Part shown: positions 9,176-17,601 of the stretch, piece by piece | Layout of the letters: each line of letters starts with the position of its first letter | Position numbering within the stretch: the first letter of the stretch is position 1 | Assembly: GCA_015060395.1 (NCBI GenBank) | Contig: SUYP01000016.1 | Coordinates: 1 to 64,000 of the forward strand | Reading direction: 5' to 3' | DNA from: Bacteroidales bacterium | Lineage (GTDB): Bacteria; Bacteroidota; Bacteroidia; Bacteroidales; UBA932 | DNA: 64,000 bases | Made by a program: the position numbers and the translations under genes | The notes under the pieces: generated by a model | What the model was told of the DNA's origin: nothing | The model's input: the letters and a program-made list of their open reading frames with translations, nothing else | Databases searched by the model: none

Positions 9176-10984
9176 TCATTTTCCCTCATACCACCGCTGC
9201 ATAACATAGAAGGCCTTTTTTCTGCCACCCTGGTCGGAAATGAGGCCTTTTCTGTTAAAGTCGTCCTGGATGCCGACGATCTGGCGTCTCGGTGAGCGGA
9301 AGTCCTTCAGGATCCAAGGAGTGGTTCCGGCCAATCCTTCGATGCGGTCAAGCATATTTACACTTCTCTGATAGAGATCCTCCTGATATTCTTCGGTAAA
9401 TCTTTCTGTCACATCTCCGTGACGGCCATAGACGGCTCCACCGCCGAATTCCGAAATGAAGACAGGCTTCTTGATATCGAACACCCAGTTCATCCTGTCA
9501 CATTTCTCCGATGTCCCGTCATACCAGCCGACATACTGATTGAAGCTGATAAGATCTACATATTCAATCAGTTCATCCTTTACAGTCACCGTCACTGCAT
9601 CTATATTATCCTTTTCCATCGCCGCGCTGACGAGTCTCGTAGGATCCATCTCGCGGGTCTTGGCAATAAGCTTCTTAAGGAACTCAAGACGTGGAGTTCC
9701 GTGAGGAGTCTCATTGGCAACAGACCATATAATCACATTGGCCCTGTTTCTGTCACGTGTGATCATATCCACAAGCTGAGCCTCCGCATTGGCGTATGTC
9801 TGAGGGTTCTCGAACTGGATTGTCCAATACACCGGTATCTCCGACCATACCATAATGCCCATTTCCTCAGCCACGCGGACCATATATTCATTATGAGGGT
9901 AATGCGCAAGTCTTACGAAATTACACCCCATTTCCTTAGCCCATCCGAGCAGAATCCGCGCGTGATCCTCCGAATAAGCCCTTCCGCTACCTGAATAAGG
10001 CATTTCCTCGTGTATCGACACACCTTTACAGAAGATCGGTTCTCCATTCAGCAAGATCTTCGTACCACGTGTCTCGACGGTCCTGAAGCCGATACGATCA
10101 GTAATGCAGTCCGTTTCGGAAGTTATCGTCACATCATAAAGCTTAGGATTATCCGGGCACCAATATTCAGGCTTCGCCTTCATTTCAAAGGATGCACGTC
10201 CTTCTGCGTCCGTACGTACCTTCACCGACGCCTTCAGCTCCGGTACCTCTACAGTCACTTCCTGCTCTGCCTGCTCTCCGTCAAGCTGTATCCATCCTTC
10301 TATCTTCTTAGGATCGTCCTTCTTCAGCTGCACGCAATAGTCGCGGATGAAAGTCATAGGAGTCTCTACGATCATAACGCTTCTGGTAAGACCTCCATAG
10401 TTCCACCAGTCGGAATTCAGGGTAGGTACTCCGTCTGCGTGTCTCTTATTGTCCACCTTGACTATCAATGAATTGCCCTTATCCTTCAGCTGGCCGGTCA
10501 CCTCTACATTGAAAGGAGTATAGCCTCCTATATGCTTGGCAATCTTCTTTCCGTTGAGTCCGACGATAGCCTCATAATTTGCTGCCCCGAAATATATGAA
10601 AGTACGTTTGTCCGGCTTCGGCTGATAGTCGAATATATTCCTGTACCACACCGTTCCCTCATAATAATAAAGCTTGTCCCTCTGGGTGTTCCAGTCTCCC
10701 GGCACCATCAGCGTATAGTCCGTATTGAAATTATACTCATACAGCACCGTACGGTCTGCATCGAAATCTCTGTCAGCAAAGTAGGATGCAGCATCACTAT
10801 GCGGAGCCATCCTGTAATTGTAATATCCGTTCTCGTATGGATCCACAATAGTCTTCCACAATCCGTCTAGCGAAACCGTCTCGCGTCCAAGCACATTCAC
10901 TATCTGCGGAGCCGGGGCATCCTCGCCGGCATAAGAAAGAACAGAGACCGTCATAACGGCCATCAAGAGAAGAAGTCTTTTCAT
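9176..10984 (-). CDS. Exported GH2 glycosidase, beta-glucuronidase type
   Basis: 602 aa from ATG 10984, giving a clean signal peptide (MKRLLLLMAVMTVSVLSYA). An in-frame ATG 54 nt upstream would add a non-signal extension. Glycoside hydrolase family 2: jelly-roll sugar-binding domain about 30-205, immunoglobulin-like domain about 210-300, TIM barrel about 305-600. The acid/base is E425 (SVANE) and the nucleophile E512 (FISEFGGG). The C-terminal N577-R-K579-G matches the N-x-K motif that contacts the glucuronate carboxylate in beta-glucuronidases, and the length equals that of E. coli UidA. I therefore favour glucuronidase over galactosidase activity. The signal peptide implies a periplasmic location and use of host or plant glucuronides. 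Confidence 0.85.
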   Translation of the reverse strand: MKRLLLLMAVMTVSVLSYAGEDAPAPQIVNVLGRETVSLDGLWKTIVDPYENGYYNYRMAPHSDAASYFADRDFDADRTVLYEYNFNTDYTLMVPGDWNTQRDKLYYYEGTVWYRNIFDYQPKPDKRTFIYFGAANYEAIVGLNGKKIAKHIGGYTPFNVEVTGQLKDKGNSLIVKVDNKRHADGVPTLNSDWWNYGGLTRSVMIVETPMTFIRDYCVQLKKDDPKKIEGWIQLDGEQAEQEVTVEVPELKASVKVRTDAEGRASFEMKAKPEYWCPDNPKLYDVTITSETDCITDRIGFRTVETRGTKILLNGEPIFCKGVSIHEEMPYSGSGRAYSEDHARILLGWAKEMGCNFVRLAHYPHNEYMVRVAEEMGIMVWSEIPVYWTIQFENPQTYANAEAQLVDMITRDRNRANVIIWSVANETPHGTPRLEFLKKLIAKTREMDPTRLVSAAMEKDNIDAVTVTVKDELIEYVDLISFNQYVGWYDGTSEKCDRMNWVFDIKKPVFISEFGGGAVYGRHGDVTERFTEEYQEDLYQRSVNMLDRIEGLAGTTPWILKDFRSPRRQIVGIQDDFNRKGLISDQGGRKKAFYVMQRWYEGK

Positions 10985-11072
10985 ATCAGTTTTGTTTAAA
11001 GTGAAATGATGTGCCAAGATATTTATTTTTCCTGACACATCATTATATAATCGAAAGATATTTCTTCAGATA

Positions 11073-12689
11073 TTAGAGACCGAGCTTCTTGAAGAAGTCG
11101 TTACCCTTGTCATCCACGAGGATGAATGCAGGGAAGTCCTCGACGTGGATCTTCCAGATTGCTTCCATTCCGAGCTCAGGGTACTCCACGCACTCGATGC
11201 TCTTTATGTTGTTCTGAGCAAGGATAGCTGCAGGGCCTCCGATCGAACCGAGGTAGAATCCGCCATACTTGTGGCACGCGTCAGTCACCTGCTGGCTTCT
11301 GTTACCCTTTGCAAGCATAATCATACTTCCGCCGTGGCTCTGGAACAGGTCAACGTATGAGTCCATACGGCCTGCTGTCGTAGGGCCCATAGAGCCGCAA
11401 GGCATACCTGCAGGAGTCTTTGCAGGACCGGCATAATAGATAGGGTGATCCTTGAGGTACTGAGGCATCTCCTCTCCCCTGTCGAGACGCTCCTTGATCT
11501 TCGCGTGAGCGATGTCACGGCCTACGATGATGGTACCGTTGAGGCTGAGACGTGTCGATACAGGATATTTTGTGAGTTCCTTGAGGATATCGGCCATAGG
11601 CTGGTCGAGGTTGATCTTCACAGCCTCGCCTTCGCCTGCCTGACGGAGTTCCTCAGGGATGAGACGTGCAGGATTGTCGTCGAGCTTCTCGATCCAGATA
11701 CCGTCCTTGTTGATCTTGGTCTTGATGTTACGGTCAGCAGAGCAGCTTACTCCGAGACCTACAGGGCAGCTTGCACCGTGGCGTGGGAGACGGATGATAC
11801 GTACGTCGTGAGCGAAATACTTTCCGCCGAACTGAGCGCCGAGGCCGATCTTATGAGCCTCCTCGAGAACGAGTTTCTCAAGCTCGATATCACGGAATGC
11901 GCGTCCGGTCTCATCACCTGTTGTAGGGAGCTCGTCGTAGAACTTTGTCGAAGCGAGCTTCACTGTGAGAAGGTTCTTCTCTGCTGATGTACCGCCGATC
12001 ACGAATGCGATGTGATATGGAGGACAGGCAGCAGTTCCGAGAGTCTTCATCTTTGCAACGAGGAACGGAACAAGAGTCTGAGGATTGAGGATAGCCTTTG
12101 TCTCCTGATAGAGATATGTCTTGTTAGCTGATCCTCCACCCTTAGTCACGCAAAGGAAGTGATACTCAGCACCGTGAGTTGCCTCGATGTCAATCTGTGC
12201 AGGAAGGTTGCACTTTGTGTTGACCTCCTCATACATTGTAAGAGGAGCATTCTGGGAATAACGGAGGTTCTCCTCAGTATAAGTCTTATATACTCCGAGG
12301 GAAAGAGCCTCCTCGTCACAGTAGCCTGTCCATACCTGCTGTCCCTTCTCACCGTGGATGATGGCAGTACCTGTATCCTGACAGAAAGGAAGCTTACCCT
12401 TGCAAGCCACCTCTGCATTACGGAGGAAGGTGAGTGCCACATACTTGTCATTTTCTGAAGCCTCAGGATCGTGGAGGATCTTAGCCACCATCTCATTATG
12501 CTCAGGACGGAGCATAAACGAAACATCACGGAAAGCCGTATTGGCCATCACTGTAAGACCTTCCTTAGCGATCTTGAGCATCTCGTGTCCTTCGAATTCG
12601 CCGGTGCTTACATACTGCTCCGAACCCGGAATCTTGTAGTATTCAGTCTTGTCCTCGCCAAGCTGAAACATTGGTGCATACTTAAACAT
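11073..12689 (-). CDS. fumA: Fumarate hydratase class I (iron-sulfur)
   Basis: 538 aa from ATG 12689 ([18 protein letters not shown]). The longer in-frame ORF upstream runs into the promoter and is not coding. Class I fumarases convert fumarate and malate using a labile [4Fe-4S] cluster. The expected Cys-containing signatures are present: [28 protein letters not shown] and [20 protein letters not shown]. The C-terminal beta domain ([20 protein letters not shown]) is also present, so N and C halves are fused in one chain. The role is the reductive branch leading to succinate in an anaerobe, or the TCA cycle. It has its own promoter, and the GH2 gene lies 88 bp downstream. Confidence 0.95.
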   Translation of the reverse strand: MFKYAPMFQLGEDKTEYYKIPGSEQYVSTGEFEGHEMLKIAKEGLTVMANTAFRDVSFMLRPEHNEMVAKILHDPEASENDKYVALTFLRNAEVACKGKLPFCQDTGTAIIHGEKGQQVWTGYCDEEALSLGVYKTYTEENLRYSQNAPLTMYEEVNTKCNLPAQIDIEATHGAEYHFLCVTKGGGSANKTYLYQETKAILNPQTLVPFLVAKMKTLGTAACPPYHIAFVIGGTSAEKNLLTVKLASTKFYDELPTTGDETGRAFRDIELEKLVLEEAHKIGLGAQFGGKYFAHDVRIIRLPRHGASCPVGLGVSCSADRNIKTKINKDGIWIEKLDDNPARLIPEELRQAGEGEAVKINLDQPMADILKELTKYPVSTRLSLNGTIIVGRDIAHAKIKERLDRGEEMPQYLKDHPIYYAGPAKTPAGMPCGSMGPTTAGRMDSYVDLFQSHGGSMIMLAKGNRSQQVTDACHKYGGFYLGSIGGPAAILAQNNIKSIECVEYPELGMEAIWKIHVEDFPAFILVDDKGNDFFKKLGL

Positions 12690-12743
12690 TGTTATAAAGA
12701 TTAAATTTGATTTTCCTTTTTTGTCACCATTTCGATGACAGCG

Positions 12744-12853
12744 TACAAATATAGCAAATATCCCGGACCACATCCACAAAAACGCCCCTTTTTATGGACA
12801 GAGTACTCATTTTTCCGTTCCCATCCACGAAAACAGCCATTTCTATGGACAAC
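12744..12853. repeat. Double-hairpin intergenic repeat, copy A
   Basis: Two imperfect palindromes of the form ATCCACnAAAAC...TTTnTATGGAC, at 12772-12800 and 12833-12851, are separated by a T-rich spacer (ACTCATTTTTCCGTTCCC) and preceded by AAATATAGCAAATAT. The whole arrangement recurs at 18249-18355. It lies between the 3' end of the C10 peptidase gene and the fumarase promoter. Confidence 0.6.
12746..12753 (-). promoter_or_regulatory. -7 box for fumarase
   Basis: TATATTTG on the minus strand, 57 nt upstream of the fumarase ATG. It is embedded in a sequence (AAATATAGCAAATAT) repeated at about 15570 and, degenerated, at about 18250. Confidence 0.55.
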
Positions 12854-12887
12854 AAAAAGCCGTCAGCAAAATTGGAATTTAGTTGCA

Positions 12888-14645
12888 TTATCTTGGCGTT
12901 CCTTCTGGAAGAATCAAGTTCTTAAGGTTTATGCAACCAGTGAACGTATTGGATGCAACTTTATTTTTAGTAAGCAGATACTCTACGATGAAGCTGTTCC
13001 CGTCCTTTATAATTCTGAAACCGTCTCCAATATGCATTCTGTATTTAATTATTTCCTCCCATTGTTCCTCCGTCATAAATGTGAAATCATATTCTCGCCG
13101 TTCAAATCTGAAAGGCATACCATAGGATATAACCGGAATATCACGCCAAAGCTTCACTTTAGATTCAACAGCGTTTACTTGCAGATAAGGGTTCTCCTTG
13201 TCGTTTGTAAAAATTGCCTGACTAAGGTCAAGATTCTGGAGTGACCCTATCCAAGATAGGTAATCGCCATCATCCACGGCGCCTGCCATCCTTCTCAAGA
13301 GCTTTACGTCTGCCCCATTGAGACGTCCCGTCACTTTCAGTGAATGTATAGTTTCCATTTCCAAAACAGTAAGGACATCCTTCAGTCGGGTCTTTCTATC
13401 CAATTTAACGGATTTTTCGCTGCCTTTCGAATGATCCGGCACAGCTTTGTACATAATCGAATGAAAAAGATGTCCCTTGTTATTCTCCAAAGGGGACTTT
13501 ATAACCTTGAAGTAACCGTTACCTATACCATCCCACCCCAGATTAAAGTGCAGATAGTCATCTTTGAAGCCGTCACATATAAATGCGTGACTGTCATTCA
13601 TAACAAGGACAGGCCATCCGTGCTGTAGATCACTTATGGTAAGTTCAACAAGTTTATCTTGAGGTAAAGTAAGCAATCTACACTGAGGGCTGAATCCTAA
13701 TGAGTCAACCAGAGCATCCCGGTAGCTTAGACTGTGGGAAGAAGTTGTTAATGCACCATAAATAGTTTCAGTAGAAGATCCGATGTAGGCCAAAAGTGAT
13801 GCTGGGTCTTCTGAGCCTGGTAAACCATAATACTTCATAATCTGTCCTATAGCTACAGGACCACACCCCGCTACAGCTCGTACCATCACACTGTCTGAAA
13901 CAACCATTGGGCATTCGGAATTATATGGGGCCTTTTGTCCCCACTCAATGTTTTTAAGAAGAGGAGATATCTGATCGCCTAAAATGTGCTTATTAAATCC
14001 TTTAGACTTAATATATTGTAATTGATGCCTATAACAATTCAGAAAGTCAAGAAATTCAGGTATGGGACTCTCAATAACATGTTCAAATCCGTATGCCAAT
14101 ATCGGCGTATCCAAATAAGAAGCATAGTCCTCATTAGCGATGACTGCAAAGCAATGTGCTTTTCTGCTTGAAACAACGGTATATTCTGGAGAAGTATAAA
14201 TAAAACTAACGTCGCAGGTGTCAGGTGCTATTCTATTGTCCAGTAGAAACGAATTTACAACATCCGCAAGAAACCTATTTTTATCATCAGGACATACTAA
14301 TATATCTCTACTTTGCGAAAGTACCTCTTTCCCTTTTACTACTGCTCGCATCGGTTGAATATGTACTAGTCCGATAGTCACGGCCTTCAGACGATAAGTG
14401 AAAGTACAGCATCCTTTTGCGATTTCATAGTCCATATCAATGAAATCAAAGCCTTTAAATGACGGTGACATATAACGTTCCAAATACTTCAAATCCAGAC
14501 TATATCGTACGGAAAAAGTATCTCCTATTGCGACACTATCAGGAGCGTCAAATGTAAAACTATCATCTATAGTCTGTGCAAGAAGGCTTCTCTGACATAA
14601 GCAGATGATGATAGCAGCAAGTATTATTTTAAGAGGCACGTTCAT
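12888..14645 (-). CDS. C10 family (streptopain-like) cysteine peptidase
   Basis: 585 aa with a signal peptide (about 1-24). Residues about 30-115 resemble a BatD-like beta domain. A Spi-like propeptide follows at about 150-205 (SSRKAHCFAVIANEDYASYL, then ILAYG). The catalytic domain (about 240-400) carries C261 in AVAGCGPVAIGQIMKYYG, H353 in SHAFICDGF and the N/W region FNLGWDGIGNGYF, as expected for papain-fold C10 enzymes such as SpeB and Prevotella/Bacteroides homologues. The C-terminal 190 residues end abruptly in the first half of a BspA-type leucine-rich repeat (NTFTGCINLKNLILPEGTPR), which suggests loss of a longer LRR tail. It is monocistronic, in an AT-richer region. Confidence 0.85.
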   Translation of the reverse strand: MNVPLKIILAAIIICLCQRSLLAQTIDDSFTFDAPDSVAIGDTFSVRYSLDLKYLERYMSPSFKGFDFIDMDYEIAKGCCTFTYRLKAVTIGLVHIQPMRAVVKGKEVLSQSRDILVCPDDKNRFLADVVNSFLLDNRIAPDTCDVSFIYTSPEYTVVSSRKAHCFAVIANEDYASYLDTPILAYGFEHVIESPIPEFLDFLNCYRHQLQYIKSKGFNKHILGDQISPLLKNIEWGQKAPYNSECPMVVSDSVMVRAVAGCGPVAIGQIMKYYGLPGSEDPASLLAYIGSSTETIYGALTTSSHSLSYRDALVDSLGFSPQCRLLTLPQDKLVELTISDLQHGWPVLVMNDSHAFICDGFKDDYLHFNLGWDGIGNGYFKVIKSPLENNKGHLFHSIMYKAVPDHSKGSEKSVKLDRKTRLKDVLTVLEMETIHSLKVTGRLNGADVKLLRRMAGAVDDGDYLSWIGSLQNLDLSQAIFTNDKENPYLQVNAVESKVKLWRDIPVISYGMPFRFERREYDFTFMTEEQWEEIIKYRMHIGDGFRIIKDGNSFIVEYLLTKNKVASNTFTGCINLKNLILPEGTPR

Positions 14646-14695
14646 AACTAAATAAAATTCGTTACACGCTCAAGATGAATCCCGATTTATCGGTG

Positions 14696-14703
14696 CAAAT
14701 ATA
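14696..14703 (-). promoter_or_regulatory. -7 box for the C10 peptidase gene
   Basis: TATATTTG on the minus strand, 50 nt upstream of the ATG. No clear -33 element. Confidence 0.5.
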
Positions 14704-14789
14704 TGAAACATTTACGAGGGAATCATCCATTGTATCGCGCTCTGGCACATACGCACATTAATTTTATCTGAAATTAAACTGAACATATT

Positions 14790-15197
14790 ATGATACCTGC
14801 AGGACACACAATTGAAGACATTAAGACCAGAGAAAGAATCATCAGAGACTTTTACCGAGAATGGAAAGAGAAGAATCCATCTCAACGAAAGTTCAACCTT
14901 TCGTTGAAGGAATACATCAACATCAGGATGGTTTCAATAGTCGAGACCAGCGAACACGCCGCCAAAAATTATCTTTCAACTCTTGCCGTATTACAATTGG
15001 ATTCGATTTTGACAGGAGCCAGAAAAGTATCCGTCAAGAAACCAAAACCTGGAAATGCAAACCAGAAACCATTTGAGCGTATTATGATTATGGAGTATGA
15101 ACTGACGGGAATCGGAAAAATCAAGATGACTGTAGGCGTGAGAAGACGAACTCTTGAGAAGGTCCAATACTGTATTACCGCAATATCAAGCGAGTAG
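14790..15197 (+). CDS. Small basic protein of unknown family, module copy 1
   Basis: 135 aa, basic, no signal or membrane segment. It aligns over its full length with the 138-aa product of 17602-18018. Shared blocks are IPAG...EDIKxRERIIxDFY, the Y-I-x-(I/V) region, (S/E)STLAVxxL or LSTLAVLQL, KP-G-xxNQKP, and a closing KxTVGVxxxTxEKVQYCxTA. Conservation of the entire chain between two diverged copies argues that it is a real protein. I know no function. Each copy is followed head-to-head by a candidate small RNA gene whose terminator begins within a few bases of the stop codon. That repeated context suggests a functional link between protein and RNA (inferred). Confidence 0.75.
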   Translation: MIPAGHTIEDIKTRERIIRDFYREWKEKNPSQRKFNLSLKEYINIRMVSIVETSEHAAKNYLSTLAVLQLDSILTGARKVSVKKPKPGNANQKPFERIMIMEYELTGIGKIKMTVGVRRRTLEKVQYCITAISSE

Positions 15198-15201
15198 AAT
15201 G

Positions 15202-15393
15202 AAAAAAAGCATCTCAAACGAGATGCTTAACTTTTGCCCCTTATGCGTGGCGGAGGTTTACGCCCAGAGGTGTGATGCGATGCGGGCGGGGACTTCGCGC
15301 TACCCATTACATCGTCCTACCACGACTTACTGTTTCAAGGCTCGTAACCGCATTGCGATAAGGGTTGTCATCCCTTCGACGAATTCCCTATGA
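15202..15393 (-). ncRNA. Candidate small RNA, module copy 1
   Basis: Inferred minus-strand transcript of about 190 nt. It starts about 6 nt past a -7 box (TATCTTTG, 15399-15406) with a -33 TTTTG (15426-15430) at 19-nt spacing. It ends at a 9-bp hairpin (AAGCATCTC/GAGATGCTT, 15207-15228) followed by seven U. The U tract lies only on the minus strand, so the terminator serves this RNA and not the facing gene. The first 60 nt are nearly identical to the RNA at 18012-18109. They include a 5-bp hairpin AAGGG-ATGACAA-CCCTT, which is AAGGA-ATGACAA-TCCTT in the other copy: same loop, compensatory pair change. A further approximately 95-nt GC-rich segment is unique to this copy. There is no ORF of note. 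Confidence 0.6.
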
Positions 15394-15398
15394 CTCTG

Positions 15399-15430
15399 CA
15401 AAGATATGCAGTTTTTCTCTATTTGCAAAA
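15399..15430 (-). promoter_or_regulatory. Promoter of candidate small RNA copy 1
   Basis: Minus strand TTTTG, 19 nt, TATCTTTG: a full match to the Bacteroidetes primary-sigma promoter. The spacer sequence is identical in copy 2. Confidence 0.7.
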
Positions 15431-15460
15431 CCTATACTTATCAACTTCAAAAAGGTGTAT

Positions 15461-15497
15461 CAAAATGGGTATTGAATCCTTAAATTCAGCCATTTTG
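15461..15497. repeat. Conserved inverted repeat upstream of small RNA copy 1
   Basis: CAAAATGG (15461-15468) and CCATTTTG (15490-15497) are 8-bp perfect arms. An inner, less perfect pair TTGAAT/ATTCA lies between them. The same arms at the same 29-nt offset occur at 18177-18213. The position is 30-70 bp upstream of the RNA promoter. Confidence 0.55.
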
Positions 15498-15526
15498 TAT
15501 TGTGTTAGTTTATATTTCCACATTGT

Positions 15527-15553
15527 CATCTCGAGCGAAGTCGAGAGATCTCT
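15527..15553. repeat. REP-like palindrome
   Basis: ATCTCGA-GCGAAG-TCGAGAGAT followed by CTCTTT is a form of the 'TCATnTCGAGCGAAG' palindrome commonly scattered in Bacteroidetes genomes. It interrupts sequence that otherwise aligns with the copy-2 module. Confidence 0.5.
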
Positions 15554-15598
15554 TTCAAAGACATCGTATAAATATAGCAAATATAACTGAGATATTGA

Positions 15599-16216
15599 CT
15601 ATCGTCTGGACTTAAAATGCTGAATTACTTCTACCCAGATACGGACAGAAGCAAGAAGTGCCGCTCCGATTGTCACTGCCACGGATGATACTGAAGACAA
15701 ATCAATCAATGGAGATTCAATATGAGATGAAGCGGACCTGATCAATAGAAAACACACTTCAGACATCAGAAACAGCAACAAGGCGTCACGTAACGCTATA
15801 GCCCACTTATTTGTCTTTAACCTGTACTTAAGCCTGAATAATCTGACTTTTAGAGAGTGTTCCGGAAATGATATAGTACCCCAGTCACAATTGTATATCA
15901 CACAATCATACTTCTGCAATAAAGGGCCAAGTGCCCCATTCAATTCGTCATATTGGCTGCCGACATATCCTATGTATATGGCATAGGGAAGAAAATTGTA
16001 TTCCACACATTCATCCGCAACATCATAAGATGAAGCCTCCGGTCCATTCAACGGAGGAAACGTTTCACTTAGAACAGCATAGATTTCATCAAGAGGATTT
16101 TGCAGAACACCCTTATCGTATGTACACTTATCAACAGGAATCACCGCATTCGCATCCTTGCACTCCAGAATCTTCTTGGCATATTTCCTTGTGATGACAG
16201 CTATCGTATATCCCAT
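15599..16216 (-). CDS. Hypothetical membrane protein
   Basis: 205 aa from ATG 16216 (MGYTIAVITRKYAKKILECK). The longer ORF upstream begins inside the IS target site and is not credible. The first 140 residues are soluble (DECVEYNFLPYAIYIGYVGS, IYNCDWGTISFPEHSLKVRL). Two hydrophobic segments near the C-terminus (about 146-163 and 173-196) suggest a cytoplasmic domain anchored by its tail. I do not recognise the family. A -7 box TAAATTTG (16243-16250, minus) sits 27 nt upstream. Sequence beyond 16261 is now insertion element, so any native upstream regulatory DNA has been displaced by 1.3 kb. Confidence 0.6.
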   Translation of the reverse strand: MGYTIAVITRKYAKKILECKDANAVIPVDKCTYDKGVLQNPLDEIYAVLSETFPPLNGPEASSYDVADECVEYNFLPYAIYIGYVGSQYDELNGALGPLLQKYDCVIYNCDWGTISFPEHSLKVRLFRLKYRLKTNKWAIALRDALLLFLMSEVCFLLIRSASSHIESPLIDLSSVSSVAVTIGAALLASVRIWVEVIQHFKSRR

Positions 16217-16242
16217 AAAACACAAAGAATTTATTGTTTGGA

Positions 16243-16250
16243 CAAATTTA
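16243..16250 (-). promoter_or_regulatory. -7 box for the 15599-16216 gene
   Basis: TAAATTTG on the minus strand. The insertion element begins 12 bp upstream. I see no -33 TTTG at the proper spacing, either in the present sequence or in the reconstructed empty site. Confidence 0.4.
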
Positions 16251-16252
16251 AG

Positions 16253-16261
16253 ATATATTAT
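16253..16261. repeat. Target-site duplication, left
   Basis: ATATATTAT directly abuts the left end of the IS4-family element and is repeated at 17573-17581. Confidence 0.85.
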
Positions 16262-17572
16262 CACTAGTGTCCCGTTAAGGAACTGTTAAAAGTTTATAAT
16301 TGTTTTATTTTTAGTTAATTACAAAGGTTTTTTCTTGTACACGACTTGAATCGTAACTTTGGACTGACCAATTTATCCTTCTGTCCATGTTCACAGGAAA
16401 AACCGTATTTGCTCAACTTATGTCGTTTATACCTCGTAGAGACTTCAACGCATGTGTCACCAGATACAAGGGAGACTATCGTACCAGAAATCTGTCCTGC
16501 TACGATCAGTTTCTCGTGATGTGCCTTGCGCAGTATGCTTCGAAGAATAGCCTTAGAGATATTGAGGCGAGTCTTATTGCAGTTGAGCATAAGTTGTATC
16601 ATAGTGGCATCAGTTACGCTGTTCCAAGAACTACTCTCGCTAAAGCAAACGAGCAAAGGGACTGGCGTATATACCGAGACTTCGGACAGGCTCTCATCAA
16701 GCGAGTCCGTCCTCTGTATGAGGAAGATCCATTCAGGCTCGATATTGACAATATGGTCTATGCCTTTGATAACAGCACTATAAGTCTTTGTCTGAAACTC
16801 TGTCCATGGGCTAAATTCCGAATGACTAAGGCTGGCATCAAGATGCATACGCTGCTTGATCTCAGGGGTAATCTTCCGGTCTATATCCACCTTACAGATG
16901 CTTCTGTGCACGATGTCAAGGCTTTGGACAGTCTCTGTATTGAGATGGGAGCTATCTATCTTTTGGACAAAGGTTATGTTGACTTCTTCAGACTCTTCAA
17001 CCACCTCCACAAGAACGGAGCCTTCTTCGTAACTAGGGCAAAGGATAATATGCTGTATGAAGTTGTTGAGTCCAGAGGATGTGACCTTGAAGTTGGTGTA
17101 ATCAGCGATGAGATCATCAAACTTACAGGAGTCAAGCCATCCAAGTGTTATCCCGAGACTCTCAGAATGGTCACATATGAAGACTTCGCTACCGGTAAGG
17201 TCTACCGCTTCCTTACCAACCATTGGGGATACGAAGCTCTGACTATTGCAGAACTCTACAGAGAGCGCTGGAACGTCGAAATGTTCTTTAAATGGATAAA
17301 GCAACATCTTCATATCAAGTCATTCTATGGCACCTCGGAGAATGCCGTCTATACTCAAATTTGGATTGCCGTATGTTCTTTCCTGATTCTGGCACTTGCC
17401 AAGAAAAAGTTAGGGCTAGAGCAATCATTGTATACAATTTCTCAAACGTTGGGCTTTGTGTTATTTGAGAAAGTGCCTATAAATCAATTGTTTAATAAAA
17501 ATCAAAATTCCGTTTCAACTGACGAATATCCTAACTTGTTCAGTATTAGTTAGTTTAAACGAGACAGTAGTG
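16262..17572 (+). mobile_element. IS4-family insertion sequence, complete
   Basis: 1311 bp bounded by imperfect terminal inverted repeats, CACTAGTGTCCCGTTAAG at the left and CACTACTGTCTCGTTTAA as the reverse complement of the right end. Flanking 9-bp direct repeats (ATATATTAT) are perfect, so insertion is fairly recent. It carries one intact transposase gene. It sits between the hypothetical membrane protein gene and module copy 2, 29 bp upstream of the copy-2 ATG. Confidence 0.92.
16387..17553 (+). CDS. IS4-family transposase (DUF4372 + DDE domain)
   Basis: 388 aa, full length. The N-terminal DUF4372-type region (MFTGKTVFAQLMSFIPRRDF ... about 75) precedes a DDE transposase domain. Catalytic residues are visible: D128 in YAFDNST, D194 in YLLDKGY, and the glutamate in the IS4 signature Y-2-R-3-E-6-K (YRERWNVEMFFKWIK, about 287-301). 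There is no frameshift or stop, so the element may be active. A 333-codon antisense ORF overlaps it and is an artefact. Confidence 0.93.
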   Translation: MFTGKTVFAQLMSFIPRRDFNACVTRYKGDYRTRNLSCYDQFLVMCLAQYASKNSLRDIEASLIAVEHKLYHSGISYAVPRTTLAKANEQRDWRIYRDFGQALIKRVRPLYEEDPFRLDIDNMVYAFDNSTISLCLKLCPWAKFRMTKAGIKMHTLLDLRGNLPVYIHLTDASVHDVKALDSLCIEMGAIYLLDKGYVDFFRLFNHLHKNGAFFVTRAKDNMLYEVVESRGCDLEVGVISDEIIKLTGVKPSKCYPETLRMVTYEDFATGKVYRFLTNHWGYEALTIAELYRERWNVEMFFKWIKQHLHIKSFYGTSENAVYTQIWIAVCSFLILALAKKKLGLEQSLYTISQTLGFVLFEKVPINQLFNKNQNSVSTDEYPNLFSIS

Positions 17573-17581
17573 ATATATTAT
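17573..17581. repeat. Target-site duplication, right
   Basis: ATATATTAT, identical to 16253-16261. Confidence 0.85.
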
Positions 17582-17601
17582 ATAAAATGCTATATTGCCC
17601 T

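Noticed and set aside
12690..12779. N-terminal extension of fumarase
   Set aside because: The additional codons lie across the promoter -7 box, and the family starts at MFKYAPMFQ.
16315..17313. Long minus-strand ORF (332 codons) opposite the transposase
   Set aside because: It is the antisense shadow of a clear IS4 transposase, with no recognisable motif and an amino-acid pattern typical of reverse-complement reading.
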